Assembly: GCF_018919215.1 (NCBI RefSeq)
Contig: NZ_JAHLQK010000005.1
Coordinates: 1 to 64,000 of the forward strand
Direction of reading: 5' to 3'
Source: Alkaliphilus flagellatus
GTDB taxonomy: Bacteria; Bacillota; Clostridia; Peptostreptococcales; Natronincolaceae
Length of the DNA: 64,000 nt
Translations under genes and position numbers: made by a program
The notes under the pieces: generated by a model
Databases searched by the model: none
The model's input: the letters and a program-made list of their open reading frames with translations, nothing else
Told to the model about the DNA's origin: nothing
Part shown: positions 1 through 8,997 of the stretch, in pieces
Layout: each line of letters opens with the position of its first letter
How positions within the stretch are numbered: position 1 is the first letter of the stretch

Positions 1-108
1 ATGTATAGACAAGATATTTGTAAAGAACAAACACCAGAATTAAAAGATATAGGTAATGAAACATTTGTAGCGTGCCATTTTACAGGAAATTTAAAGCTTA
101 CAAAATAA
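1..108 (+). CDS. C-terminal end of oligopeptide/dipeptide ABC transporter ATP-binding protein (partial)
   Basis: Only the last 35 codons are present; the gene begins before the window, so the ATG at base 1 is just the window edge. The residues show the C-terminal pattern of the OppD/OppF/DppD/DppF family: a Cys, five residues, then P-x-L (CKEQTPEL), followed about 15 residues on by VACHF. In that family this tail follows the nucleotide-binding domain of a peptide importer. The nucleotide-binding motifs lie outside the window, so the call rests on the tail alone. TAA is at 106-108. Confidence 0.6.
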   Translation: MYRQDICKEQTPELKDIGNETFVACHFTGNLKLTK

Positions 109-125
109 TAAAATAATAAAATAAT

Positions 126-280
126 AAAACTCACCTTTCGCTTAAACTGGGTTCTTGTTGGGTATTAACTCTAGTAAGAATTTGGTTTTAAGAAGTCCTT
201 AAAAGTATAATTCTGTATCTATTTCACAAAAAGAGGGTACAATATTAGAATTATTATATAGGATAAAATAGGTGAGTTTT
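126..280. repeat. 11-bp inverted repeat bracketing the leader of the adenosyltransferase gene
   Basis: AAAACTCACCT at 126-136 is the exact reverse complement of AGGTGAGTTTT at 270-280, with 133 bases between. The arms bracket nearly all of the untranslated stretch before the adenosyltransferase. Long-range pairing in a leader RNA is possible. I do not recognise a cobalamin riboswitch core or any other known riboswitch here, and chance is a fair alternative in AT-rich DNA. Confidence 0.3.
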
Positions 281-313
281 TGCTTGTATATAATAAAATA
301 AGGAGGGCTATTT

Positions 314-838
314 ATGAGAATTTATACTAAAACAGGGGATAGTGGAGAAACTAGTTTATATGATGGTAAAAGAGTAAAAAAAGATGATATACGTGTTGAA
401 AGCTATGGTACTATTGATGAACTAAACTCTATGCTCGGCCTAGCAAGAAACTTTATAGATGACAAGGAAATAGTTGAAATAATATATCGTATACAAAGGG
501 AATTGTTCAATGTTGCAGGAGAACTTGCAACTGAAAATAGCGAAAAATTCAAAGGAAAAGTAGCAGAAGAGCAGATTAAATATTTAGAAGAAACTATAGA
601 TAGCTATTTAGAAAAGATGCCAAAGATGGATAAGTTTATAATTCCTGGAACAAATAAAGCATCTGCTAGCCTTCATGTGGCAAGAACTATTTGTAGAAGA
701 GCGGAAAGACGAATATTAACCTTAAAGAAAGAGGAATATGTTAGTGATATACTTATTAAATATGTTAATCGATTATCCGATACCATCTATGCATTAGCAA
801 GGTACTTAGAAAGTGATTTAAAATACGTTGAATTTTAA
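314..838 (+). CDS. PduO-type ATP:cob(I)alamin adenosyltransferase
   Basis: This 174-residue protein transfers the adenosyl group of ATP to cob(I)alamin to make coenzyme B12, in the cytosol. The family signature is clear: the N-terminal ATP-binding segment TKTGDSGETSLYDGKRVKKD (residues 5-24), YGTIDELNSMLGLAR (about 36-50), the Arg-rich helix ARTICRRAERR, and NRLSDTIYALARY near the C-terminus. Length is normal for the single-domain form. A strong AGGAGGG (301-307) precedes ATG. It stands alone with no B12 biosynthesis or diol dehydratase genes beside it, so it probably salvages cobalamin for adenosylcobalamin enzymes encoded elsewhere. PduO, MMAB and EutT-like names overlap here, so no symbol is given. 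Confidence 0.9.
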   Translation: MRIYTKTGDSGETSLYDGKRVKKDDIRVESYGTIDELNSMLGLARNFIDDKEIVEIIYRIQRELFNVAGELATENSEKFKGKVAEEQIKYLEETIDSYLEKMPKMDKFIIPGTNKASASLHVARTICRRAERRILTLKKEEYVSDILIKYVNRLSDTIYALARYLESDLKYVEF

Positions 839-920
839 AAGTAAATATATAATAGTTTATGTATCGAATATTAATATGATTTTAAAGGAAAATATTCAGA
901 AAAAGATTATATTATGTTAT

Positions 921-959
921 AATTGAGGAAATTGTATATTATATATAATTTCCTCAATT
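921..959 (+). terminator. Hairpin after the adenosyltransferase
   Basis: A 13-bp perfect stem (921-933 with 947-959) closes a 13-base loop 82 bases after the stop codon. The following T run is weak, so this is a likely but not ideal intrinsic terminator. Confidence 0.5.
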
Positions 960-1133
960 TATTTGTCTACAAGAAAGAATATTTTTCTAATCTGATGGAA
1001 GTTTTTAAGGAAGAAAGATATTAGTAGTAGTTTCAGTACTTAAAATTTTTAACAAAGGTTAAAAATTAATAGAAGTCGATGCAACAGCATTAGACAATTT
1101 TTTACTTTATAATAAAATAGAAAGGGTGGTCAT

Positions 1134-1673
1134 ATGCATAATGATGTTGAAGAAATATTATTTTCGAAGGAGGATATTTCTCGTAAGGTAAAGGAATTAG
1201 GTGAGAAAATATCAAAAGATTATAATAGAGATGATGAAGTAGTTGTAGTAGGTGTGCTTAAAGGTGCCAATGTTTTTATGGCAGATCTTATACGTGAAAT
1301 TGATATACCTGTTTATATTGATTTTATGGCTGTTTCTAGTTATGGATATTCTACAGAAAGCTCTGGTATAGTTAGAATATTAAAAGATTTAGACCTAGAA
1401 ATAGAAGGAAAACATGTTCTAATTATAGAGGATATTATTGATACAGGATTAACTTTAAAATATTTAACAGATAATTTAAAGTCAAGAAATATTAAGAGTT
1501 TAAAAATATGTACACTACTAGATAAACCTAAAAGAAGAAAATGTGATTTAAATATTGATTATATAGGATTTGAAATACCAGATAAGTTTATTGTAGGATA
1601 TGGAATTGATTATGGAGAAAAATATAGAAACTTGCCTTATGTGGCCTCGTTAAAAGAAGAAACATATAAGTAA
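1134..1673 (+). CDS. hpt: Hypoxanthine phosphoribosyltransferase
   Basis: This cytosolic purine-salvage enzyme of 179 residues converts hypoxanthine (and usually guanine) plus PRPP to IMP or GMP. It shows the type I phosphoribosyltransferase PRPP loop HVLIIEDIIDTGLTLKYL with the adjacent acidic pair E-D, the VVVGVLKGANVFMADL segment near residues 37-52 and the flexible-loop region MAVSSYGYSTESSG. Length matches bacterial Hpt. GGGTGG lies just upstream of ATG at 1134. In Bacilli hpt sits between tilS and ftsH; here it is monocistronic, followed by a small hypothetical gene. Confidence 0.93.
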   Translation: MHNDVEEILFSKEDISRKVKELGEKISKDYNRDDEVVVVGVLKGANVFMADLIREIDIPVYIDFMAVSSYGYSTESSGIVRILKDLDLEIEGKHVLIIEDIIDTGLTLKYLTDNLKSRNIKSLKICTLLDKPKRRKCDLNIDYIGFEIPDKFIVGYGIDYGEKYRNLPYVASLKEETYK

Positions 1674-1807
1674 AATGTATATGTTAGATGAGATTTAGAA
1701 TTGTTATCTATAGAATAAATTAATATCATATTAAACTTATATACTTTGAATAGAAAAGTATATATATATTAATACTATAATTGAAATCTATTCAAGGAGG
1801 GTTTAAT

Positions 1808-1981
1808 ATGAATTCATCAGTAAATTTTGAGGAAATAAAAACTAGATTTATTAATGCTGGATTAGATGAAAAAATCGAGATTTACACAACAACTTCTGGA
1901 TTAACTGTTGAGCAGTTTAAAGAACTGTTAAGACATTTTCCTCTACAACATTTAGATAAGTTAGAAAAAGCTATGGGTTAA
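1808..1981 (+). CDS. Small hypothetical protein, 57 aa
   Basis: The start is placed at ATG 1808 because a strong AAGGAGGG lies at 1794-1801; the earlier in-frame ATG at 1781 would put this ribosome binding site inside the gene. The product is a soluble, mildly acidic, probably all-helical protein (FEEIKTRFINAGLDEKIEIY, then LTVEQFKELLRHFP, then LDKLEKAMG). It has no signal peptide or membrane segment. I do not recognise the family. Codon pattern and ribosome binding site support a real gene. Confidence 0.7.
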   Translation: MNSSVNFEEIKTRFINAGLDEKIEIYTTTSGLTVEQFKELLRHFPLQHLDKLEKAMG

Positions 1982-2314
1982 ATAAAAAGTTTTTTTGTAA
2001 TTAGGCCAAGCTTAATAAGGATGTTTTCTAAGTTTTTGATTAGCCACAGGATATTTCATGTATCATGTGGCTATTCTATTGCCTAAATCTGTCTACAATG
2101 GTTGAAGTAAATATCAATATTTTGGCTATAGTTCTTTTGTCCATGGTACAGATTCTTTGCTCTGAAAACTATTTTTGATATCACCGATACGTATAAAGGA
2201 AAGAAGGTCTTTTTTTATTTCTCTTAAGTATAACTTTACTATTATTGGAAAAAGTAGAAATAATATTAATTATATGTATAGTTGCAGATCTAATAATATA
2301 TAGGAGGATAAAAA
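1982..2314. other. Intergenic region with one hairpin
   Basis: No supported gene lies in these 333 bases. The only clear structure is a hairpin at 2041-2073 with perfect 8-bp arms (TAGCCACA and TGTGGCTA), 60 bases after the small ORF and without a good T run, possibly its terminator. The 3' end carries TAGGAGGA ahead of the ATG at 2315. Confidence 0.5.
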
Positions 2315-3322
2315 ATGAAAAAAATAGATTTACTATTTCGTTTTATAGCTAATCAATTAAAAGGTCATAAAAAAAGTAGAAGTAATAGTCTGCGTTTTAA
2401 AAACTATTACTTAAGTGTTAAAGATGATAAAAGGAATAATTTTGCTAAAGTATTTGACTATTCTATTTGGAGAATATTTGTGTTCTTTATAGCATTTTTA
2501 TATCTATATTTAAAAACAAACAAATTATACTTATCCATATTACTTTCAACAGTTAGCTTTATTATAGTGCATAGTTTAGCTATAATGGGGAGAAAACATA
2601 AATTTGAACAATTAAAAGAGCAAAAAAGACGGTATGTTGCAAGTCAAAGGGTTTACAATGAAATTATGAACAAGACAGTTGATGAAATGAGAGAGTATAT
2701 CAGAGAAGTATTTGCACCTATGGGTTTTAGTAAATTTAATTTTATAGAATGTGATCAAAGATATATATTGTTAAATTCTGTATACAGGGAAGAAGAAATT
2801 ATGTTATTATTTAATATATATAAAAGTGATTTTGATGTAGAGTTAAAGGAAGTAAAAGAATTTCTTTATCTGCTAACTGATAATAAAATAAAAAAGGGTA
2901 TCTTAGTTACAACATCAGATTTTACTAACGATAGTTATGATTTTGTAAGCAAGTTAAATGAGAAATATGGACTATTACTTGTGAACAAGGAGCAGCTACT
3001 AAAAATAATTGAAAATAATGGCTTATTCCCTAATGATGAAGAAATAGATGAAATAATTGAAAGTAAAATAAGTAGAAGAGAAAAGAAATGGGATAAGTAT
3101 AAGAAGGTAGCTCTATCTAAAAATAAGGTTAAGGGATATGTTATTTTAAGTATTTATCTTGCGGTAACGGCTTGGTATACACCCTACACCATTTATTACA
3201 TGATTGTATCTAGCATTATTTTAGCATTAGCATTTATTACTTTTCTATCTAATATCATAAATAAAGCTAGGGATGGAGAAGAAAAGGGAGTTGACTTTGA
3301 AGAACTATTAAATGATATGTAG
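2315..3322 (+). CDS. Membrane protein with Mrr/restriction-endonuclease-like domain
   Basis: The product has 335 residues. Two hydrophobic segments lie at about 50-67 and 71-90, a soluble domain at about 115-230, and two more membrane segments at about 272-313. Within the soluble domain, KKGILVTTSDFTNDSYDFVSK followed by YGLLLVNKEQLLKIIE resembles the second half of Mrr-type endonuclease-fold domains (usually G-x-x-V-T-T-S-x-F-T, then a ligand-like hLhdgexL). The usual catalytic QxK is not evident; the equivalent strand reads LLFNIYKSDFD. A nuclease activity is therefore doubtful. The gene ends 22 bases before the start of the GAF/PP2C phosphatase, so the two are probably one transcript. Function unknown. 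Confidence 0.6.
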   Translation: MKKIDLLFRFIANQLKGHKKSRSNSLRFKNYYLSVKDDKRNNFAKVFDYSIWRIFVFFIAFLYLYLKTNKLYLSILLSTVSFIIVHSLAIMGRKHKFEQLKEQKRRYVASQRVYNEIMNKTVDEMREYIREVFAPMGFSKFNFIECDQRYILLNSVYREEEIMLLFNIYKSDFDVELKEVKEFLYLLTDNKIKKGILVTTSDFTNDSYDFVSKLNEKYGLLLVNKEQLLKIIENNGLFPNDEEIDEIIESKISRREKKWDKYKKVALSKNKVKGYVILSIYLAVTAWYTPYTIYYMIVSSIILALAFITFLSNIINKARDGEEKGVDFEELLNDM

Positions 3323-3344
3323 AAGAAATCTAGGGGGAAAAATT

Positions 3345-5126
3345 ATGCAATATACTGATAGTAGAATAAGAGCATTAGTAGAAATTTCTACAATGGTAAC
3401 TTCAACAGATAATTTCTTTGACATAAAAGATAATATTATAGAAAAAATGCTAGATGTAATTGTTCCTGCTAAAGCTTGTGTTAATTTATTTATTCGTGAT
3501 TATAAATATGCTCATTTAGTTTGTTCTTCGACTTTAGATTTTATTCCGAATTTTTTTAAGAGGAATGAAAAAAAGGAGCATCACATAGCTTTTGATAGCT
3601 ATCCTATCTATATACATGAGGCAATTAGAGAGAAAAAAATAGTATGGATAAAGGATATTTTTAAGGACGAACGTGCTAAAAGTGAACGATTTCTGGCACA
3701 AAATGAAGGTTATAAATCTAGAGCAGTTTTTCCGCTTATATCTAGTAATGAGGTTATTGGGTTTATGACTTGCTTTTTTATTGAAGAAAGCACACAATAT
3801 ACAGATGAAGATATAGATTTTATTGCATCAGTGGCTTCTTTAATAGGATTATCTATTGAAATAACAAGAAAAAAAAGAGACTCAGATTTTATGATCAAAA
3901 AGTTAAGGGGATCACTGAATTTTATTAATAAGGCTACGGATGAGTTATATAAAAACTTAAATCTAGATAGTTTCTTAAAGCCTTTGAGCAAACAAATATG
4001 CAACGTAACTTTTAGTGAATCTGCTATTATAGTTATGAAGGGCTTTGATAAAGGAATTTATCATGAAAGTACATATGGAAAAAATAAGGATTTAAAAGTA
4101 TTAGCAGAAAATCTTCATATAAAGCTCAAAGAGAAACAATATAAGATAATTAATGGAAAATATTTTAATGAAGGCAATATACCTTCATTTATTAAAAATG
4201 AAAGTATAAGAACTATACTTTATCACAATTTAGTTATTGATGATATTGTAATTGGATATATAGCAGTTGCTAATGCATCAAGATATAGTGAAGATGATTT
4301 GAAGATATTAAATATATTTGCTACACAAATTATATTTGCTATAGAGAGATACAAAAATGCATCTAAGCTAATTGAGCATAAAATGATGGAAAAGGAATTA
4401 GAACTTGTTCAGGAAAAACAAAGATTAATTATGCCTAACAATAATATTACACTACCAAATAAGACTAGAGTATCTTACTATTTTTATCCTACGGCTAACT
4501 TAGGCGGGGACTTTTGTGATATATTTTTTATAAATGATCACTTCTTGTGTATTTTCATTGCAGATGTTATGGGACATAGTATTTTAGCTAATTATTTCTC
4601 TGCTATGATTAAAGGTGCGCTAAAGTCCTGTATAGATGATAAAAAAACTGCTGCGGAAATTTTAACTATAATTAATCATAATCTATGTGAGGACTTTAAT
4701 TCTTTAGATATATATGCTACGGCTAGACTTGCTATTATTGATTTAAAGACTCATAGGACAAATATAGCGAATGGAGGACACCATTTCCCTATAGGTATAA
4801 AAAAAGAAGGTACTACTATTATAGCTGAAGAAATTGTGTTCAACAGAGGATTACCTTTGGGAATCTTCTGTGATACAAAATACGAAGATGATTACTATAA
4901 TGTATCCGATTATGAATTAATTTGTGTTTTTACGGACGGTATTATTGAAGCCTATGGAGTCGATGGAGAAATGTTTGGCATAGACAGACTTAAAGAAATA
5001 TTAATAGATAATTATAGCAAGAGCAATGATGAAATTAACGATAAAATTAGAGAAGAATTATTTATACATACTAATCAGGAACAACCAAAAGATGATATCA
5101 TGCTAATTATTATGAATAATAAATAG
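3345..5126 (+). CDS. GAF-domain PP2C (SpoIIE/RsbU-type) serine phosphatase
   Basis: The product has 593 residues from ATG 3345, chosen for the AGGGGGAA just upstream; the in-frame ATG at 3312 overlaps the preceding gene. Two GAF-like sensory domains (about 10-165 and 190-340) are followed by a helical linker rich in Glu/Lys (345-375) and a PP2C domain of the SpoIIE class (about 375-590). Metal-binding landmarks are visible: NLGGDFCD near 388, IADVMGHS near 408, ANGGHH and the late TDGIIEAYG near 530. Such proteins usually dephosphorylate anti-sigma antagonist proteins in partner-switching pathways. There is no transmembrane region, unlike SpoIIE itself. No STAS or anti-sigma gene is adjacent, so the substrate is unknown. 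Confidence 0.85.
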   Translation: MQYTDSRIRALVEISTMVTSTDNFFDIKDNIIEKMLDVIVPAKACVNLFIRDYKYAHLVCSSTLDFIPNFFKRNEKKEHHIAFDSYPIYIHEAIREKKIVWIKDIFKDERAKSERFLAQNEGYKSRAVFPLISSNEVIGFMTCFFIEESTQYTDEDIDFIASVASLIGLSIEITRKKRDSDFMIKKLRGSLNFINKATDELYKNLNLDSFLKPLSKQICNVTFSESAIIVMKGFDKGIYHESTYGKNKDLKVLAENLHIKLKEKQYKIINGKYFNEGNIPSFIKNESIRTILYHNLVIDDIVIGYIAVANASRYSEDDLKILNIFATQIIFAIERYKNASKLIEHKMMEKELELVQEKQRLIMPNNNITLPNKTRVSYYFYPTANLGGDFCDIFFINDHFLCIFIADVMGHSILANYFSAMIKGALKSCIDDKKTAAEILTIINHNLCEDFNSLDIYATARLAIIDLKTHRTNIANGGHHFPIGIKKEGTTIIAEEIVFNRGLPLGIFCDTKYEDDYYNVSDYELICVFTDGIIEAYGVDGEMFGIDRLKEILIDNYSKSNDEINDKIREELFIHTNQEQPKDDIMLIIMNNK

Positions 5127-5130
5127 GTGT

Positions 5131-5159
5131 AAAGAGAGGGATATATGCTCTCTCTTTTT
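5131..5159 (+). terminator. Intrinsic terminator after the phosphatase
   Basis: AAAGAGAG (5131-5138) pairs with CTCTCTTT (5150-5157), followed by T residues. It starts 4 bases after the phosphatase stop and separates it from aroC. Confidence 0.75.
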
Positions 5160-5189
5160 ATAGTTAATAATGTGAAAGGGAGGAACAAT

Positions 5190-6347
5190 ATGCTTCGTTA
5201 TTTATCTGCTGGAGAGTCTCATGGAAAGGGATTAGTGGCAATTATAGAAGGTTTGCCTTCAAACATACCTATTGATATAAATATTATAAATGAAGATTTA
5301 AGAAGAAGACAGCGGGGATATGGTAGGGGCAATAGAATGAAAATAGAAAAGGATAGAGTAGAGATAATTACTGGAGTAAGAGACGGTAAAACCCTAGGTA
5401 GTCCTTTAACTATTATGATTGAAAATATTGACTATAAAAACTGGACAAATATTATGGGATTTGAAAAGCTAGAAGAGGAACAAAATCATATTAAAGAACC
5501 TCGTCCAGGGCATGGAGATTTAGTAGGGGCATTGAAGTATAATCACATGGATATTCGAAATGTAATAGAAAGGGCTAGTGCTAGAGAAACTGCTATTCGT
5601 ACAGCGGTTGGTAGTATAGCCAAGCAATTTTTATCTATATTTAATATAGAAATATTAGGACATGTAATATCAATTGGACAAGTTAACTATAGATTTTGCC
5701 AAAAAGATATATTTAATTATAAAAATAGAATAGATGAATCCCCAGTAAGATGTATTGATACTAATATGGAAGTACAAATGATACAAGAAATAGAGATGGC
5801 CAAACGAACTGGGGACTCCTTAGGTGGATCATTTGAAGTAGTAATTAGAAATGTTCCTGTCGGACTAGGGAGCTATGCTCATTTTGATAGAAAATTGGAC
5901 GGAATATTAGCTCAAGGTATTATGGGATTGCAAGGAATTAAGGCTGTAGAGATTGGAGATGGAATAGATGGGTCTAGTAAAGCAGGATCTCAGTTCCATG
6001 ATGAAATTGAGTATTCTGAAGTACAAGGATATTATCGTAATACTAATAGAGCAGGCGGAATTGAAGCAGGTGTAAGTAATGGGGAGGATATTATTATAAG
6101 GGGATATATGAAACCTATACCCACACTTACTAGGCCACTAAAAACAGTAAATATGTTAACTAAGGAAGAAAAAGAAGCTATAGTAGAAAGAAGTGATAAT
6201 TGTGCAGTACCAGCAGCATCTGTTGTAGCAGAAGGAATATGTGCCTTTATTATAGCGATGGAAATAGTGGAAAAGTTTGGGGGAGATAGTATAGAGGAGA
6301 TGCTATCAAACTATAAAAGATATATAGACTATTTAAGGAGTAGATAA
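5190..6347 (+). CDS. aroC: Chorismate synthase
   Basis: The enzyme has 385 residues and catalyses the last shikimate step, the FMN-dependent anti-1,4-elimination of phosphate from EPSP giving chorismate. The N-terminus MLRYLSAGESHGKGLVAIIE is the family hallmark; RRRQRGYGRGNRMKIEKD, the ERASARETA segment and the late DNCAVPAASVVAEG are also present. ATG 5190 is chosen because AAGGGAGG precedes it; the in-frame ATG at 5145 lies inside the upstream terminator. It leads an aroC-aroB-aroA operon, with aroB starting one base after its stop. Confidence 0.96.
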   Translation: MLRYLSAGESHGKGLVAIIEGLPSNIPIDINIINEDLRRRQRGYGRGNRMKIEKDRVEIITGVRDGKTLGSPLTIMIENIDYKNWTNIMGFEKLEEEQNHIKEPRPGHGDLVGALKYNHMDIRNVIERASARETAIRTAVGSIAKQFLSIFNIEILGHVISIGQVNYRFCQKDIFNYKNRIDESPVRCIDTNMEVQMIQEIEMAKRTGDSLGGSFEVVIRNVPVGLGSYAHFDRKLDGILAQGIMGLQGIKAVEIGDGIDGSSKAGSQFHDEIEYSEVQGYYRNTNRAGGIEAGVSNGEDIIIRGYMKPIPTLTRPLKTVNMLTKEEKEAIVERSDNCAVPAASVVAEGICAFIIAMEIVEKFGGDSIEEMLSNYKRYIDYLRSR

Positions 6348-6348
6348 T

Positions 6349-7446
6349 ATGCTATGTACACAAATACATATAGGTAAAAAACCCTATCCTCTATATATGG
6401 GAAAGGATTTAATAGTGAAGCTTGATTCCTTATTAAGTTCCTATATTCAAAACAGGTTTGTATTTATGCTTACAGATGAAAATGTATTTAATCATTATGG
6501 CAAAACAATAATAGATGTATTAAAGAACAATGGAGCTAAGTTTGATCACTTTATAATTCCATCTGGAGAGGAAAGTAAATCTATTGATAACTATAGAAAA
6601 ATTATAGATAAGCTAATTGATGAAAAATATAATAGAAACTCGGTACTTATTGCTGTAGGCGGAGGAGTAATTGGTGACTTAGGTGGTTTCGTGGCATCTA
6701 CATATATGAGGGGAATAGATATGATTCACATACCTACCACTCTTTTAGCACAGGTAGATAGTAGTATTGGAGGGAAAACTGGTATAAACTACGAAAGATT
6801 TAAAAATCTGCTAGGCACATTTTATCATCCAAAAGCTGTAGTTGTAGATACTAATACTTTAAATACATTACCCAATAGGGAATTTATAGCTGCATTTGGA
6901 GAAGTTATAAAATATGGAATGCTAGGAGACTACGACCTATTAGTTGATTTAGATAAAAACTATGTAAAGTATTTAAATAGAGCTATAGATTTAGATAAAA
7001 TTATTTTAAAATGTATTAAAATGAAGGAGCAAATTGTAATAAAGGATGAAATGGATTTTGGACTTAGGCAAACGTTAAATTTGGGACATACATTTGCCCA
7101 TGGGATAGAATCATCCACTGGCTTCAATAAGTTTTTTCATGGAGAGGCTGTAGCATTAGGGTTATTACTTGCTGCAAATCTATCTTTTTTTCTTAGGTTA
7201 ATTACAGTAGACTATTATAAGTTTATAAAAAAGATAATATATAAATACTATTCTAATCTATTTGAATATAAATTTAATGGTGAAGAAATATTAAAGTCTA
7301 TGGCTATGGATAAAAAGAATAAGGATAATTATATTACATTTGTACTACCTACAGACAAAGAACAAGTAAAGGTATTTAATAATATACCCACGGAAATTAT
7401 CAGAAAAACCATTGTGGAGGTTAATTATGGATTTAGTTGTAAGTAA
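6349..7446 (+). CDS. aroB: 3-dehydroquinate synthase
   Basis: The 365-residue enzyme converts DAHP to 3-dehydroquinate using NAD and a divalent metal. The NAD-binding segment GGGVIGDLGGFVASTYMRGI, the PTTLLAQVDSSIGGKTGIN stretch and the metal ligands in FGEVIKYG, LNLGHTFAHGIE and FHGEAVALG are all present. It starts one base after aroC ends and overlaps aroA by 20 bases, so it is translationally coupled within the shikimate operon. Confidence 0.95.
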   Translation: MLCTQIHIGKKPYPLYMGKDLIVKLDSLLSSYIQNRFVFMLTDENVFNHYGKTIIDVLKNNGAKFDHFIIPSGEESKSIDNYRKIIDKLIDEKYNRNSVLIAVGGGVIGDLGGFVASTYMRGIDMIHIPTTLLAQVDSSIGGKTGINYERFKNLLGTFYHPKAVVVDTNTLNTLPNREFIAAFGEVIKYGMLGDYDLLVDLDKNYVKYLNRAIDLDKIILKCIKMKEQIVIKDEMDFGLRQTLNLGHTFAHGIESSTGFNKFFHGEAVALGLLLAANLSFFLRLITVDYYKFIKKIIYKYYSNLFEYKFNGEEILKSMAMDKKNKDNYITFVLPTDKEQVKVFNNIPTEIIRKTIVEVNYGFSCK

Positions 7447-8710
7447 AATAAATAAAGTGATTGGGAAAATAGCAGTTTCAGGGGATAAGTCCATTTCCCA
7501 TAGAAGTATTATGCTAGGCGGCATTGCAGAAAACGAAACCCATGTACATAATCTACTATTATCTGAGGATGTTAAAAACACTATAAATTGCCTCGAAAAA
7601 TTAGGAGTAATAGTAGAGCGACAGAATGATATTACGATAGTTAAAGGTATGCCACCCGAGCACTATAAACCTTATTATGGACAGCTAGATGCAGGCAACT
7701 CAGGTACTGCTGTTAGATTATTGTTAGGTTTAATTAGTGGGAGTAGTAATAGCTATTGCTTTACTGGGGACTATTCTTTAAAAAGCAGACCTATGAAACG
7801 AATTACAGATCCACTGAAGGAAATGGGGGCAAATATTAGTTTTGTAGAGAAAAATAACTTGCTTCCTATTATAATAAAGGGTGGTAACCTGCAAGCAATT
7901 AATTATAAACTGCCTGTAGCCAGTGCTCAGGTTAAATCTGCTATTATTTTAGCAGGACTACAGGGCACAGGGACTACTGTAATAGAGGAACCTGAAGTAA
8001 CGAGGGATCATACAGAAATAATGGTCAATTATTTTGGAGGCAAGATAGAAAAAGATGATAGCTTTATAAAAATAGAGGGTAGACAAAAACTAGTAGGTAA
8101 TGAGGTTTTTGTTCCTGGAGATATTTCATCTGCTGCATTTTTAATTGTTTTAGCCTTAATTTCACCTAAGTCAGAACTTTTAATTGAAAATGTTGGACTT
8201 AATCCAACTAGAACAGGCATTATAGATGCATTAAAGTCTATGGGGGCTAATATTGAAATAATTTTTGAAAAAGTATCTAATGGAGAAAAATACGGACATA
8301 TTATGGTTAAAAATAGTAATTTAACAGGAACAACTATAGAAGGCAATATAATTCCAAGGCTAATAGATGAAATACCGATATTAGCTGTTGCTGCTACCTT
8401 TGCAGAAGGCAAAACTACTATAAGAAATGCAGAGGAACTGAAGGTTAAAGAATCTAACAGGATAGAAATGATGGTAACCCAACTGGGAAAGATGGGAGCA
8501 AAAATAGAAGAAACAGAGGATGGAATGATAATAGAAGGACCTACTAAACTAAAAGGATTGGTGGTAGATAGTGGTGGTGATCATAGAATAGCTATGGCAT
8601 TGGCTATTGCTGGAATGATGGCAGAAGGACAGACAAAGGTTTTAGGGTCTAACTGTATATCGATATCTTTTCCAGAGTTTGAAGACATATTAAAGAAAAT
8701 AATTAAGTAG
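7427..8710 (+). CDS. aroA: 3-phosphoshikimate 1-carboxyvinyltransferase (EPSP synthase)
   Basis: The 427-residue enzyme joins shikimate 3-phosphate and phosphoenolpyruvate. Motifs seen: GDKSISHRSIMLGGIAENET near the N-terminus, LDAGNSGTAVRLLLGLI (about 90-106), the EELKVKESNR segment and GDHRIAMALAIAG. The start is ATG 7427, since TGGAGG ends about 8 bases upstream; the ATG at 7412 would place this site inside the gene. It overlaps aroB by 20 bases and ends the operon. Confidence 0.96.
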   Translation: MDLVVSKINKVIGKIAVSGDKSISHRSIMLGGIAENETHVHNLLLSEDVKNTINCLEKLGVIVERQNDITIVKGMPPEHYKPYYGQLDAGNSGTAVRLLLGLISGSSNSYCFTGDYSLKSRPMKRITDPLKEMGANISFVEKNNLLPIIIKGGNLQAINYKLPVASAQVKSAIILAGLQGTGTTVIEEPEVTRDHTEIMVNYFGGKIEKDDSFIKIEGRQKLVGNEVFVPGDISSAAFLIVLALISPKSELLIENVGLNPTRTGIIDALKSMGANIEIIFEKVSNGEKYGHIMVKNSNLTGTTIEGNIIPRLIDEIPILAVAATFAEGKTTIRNAEELKVKESNRIEMMVTQLGKMGAKIEETEDGMIIEGPTKLKGLVVDSGGDHRIAMALAIAGMMAEGQTKVLGSNCISISFPEFEDILKKIIK

Positions 8711-8750
8711 ATATACTATAACAATATTATGTAAATATAATTTGGAAGCA

Positions 8751-8792
8751 AAAATAATAATATAAATGCTTTTCTCAAAATATTATTATTTT
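8751..8792 (+). terminator. A/T-only hairpin after aroA
   Basis: AAAATAATAATA (8751-8762) is the perfect reverse complement of 8781-8792, leaving an 18-base loop. All pairs are A-T, so stability is modest. It is the likely end of the aro operon. Confidence 0.45.
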
Positions 8793-8879
8793 ATCCGATA
8801 GCTGACAATTCTAACTCCATCTGAATTGACTTTTATTTATATAAAGATTAAGAAAAATTAGAATTTTACATAGCTATGT

Positions 8880-8922
8880 TTGATTTTTAATTTAAAAGCA
8901 CGTATAATAATATTGTATACAA
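8880..8922 (+). promoter_or_regulatory. Sigma-A-type promoter with a palindrome at the start site (pduL-deoC)
   Basis: TTGATT (8880-8885), a 17-base spacer and a perfect TATAAT (8903-8908) form a good housekeeping promoter about 90 bases before pduL. The 10-bp perfect palindrome TTGTATACAA (8913-8922) covers the expected transcription start and could be an operator. No regulator gene is adjacent. Confidence 0.6.
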
Positions 8923-8997
8923 CCATGATTTTAATATTATAAATTCATATTTTTATTAGCTCTGTAAAGGCTAAAAAGTACTGGAGGAGGAATTATT

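Noticed and set aside
109-313. Cobalamin riboswitch ahead of the adenosyltransferase
   Set aside because: The conserved B12-box core was looked for and not seen; only a long-range inverted repeat is present.
1091-1113. Possible hpt promoter TAGACA/TATAAT
   Set aside because: The spacer is only 11 bases, too short for a sigma-A promoter.
2060-2230. Short minus-strand open stretch in the gap before the Mrr-like gene
   Set aside because: About 30 codons with stops nearby, no recognisable motif and no start signal.
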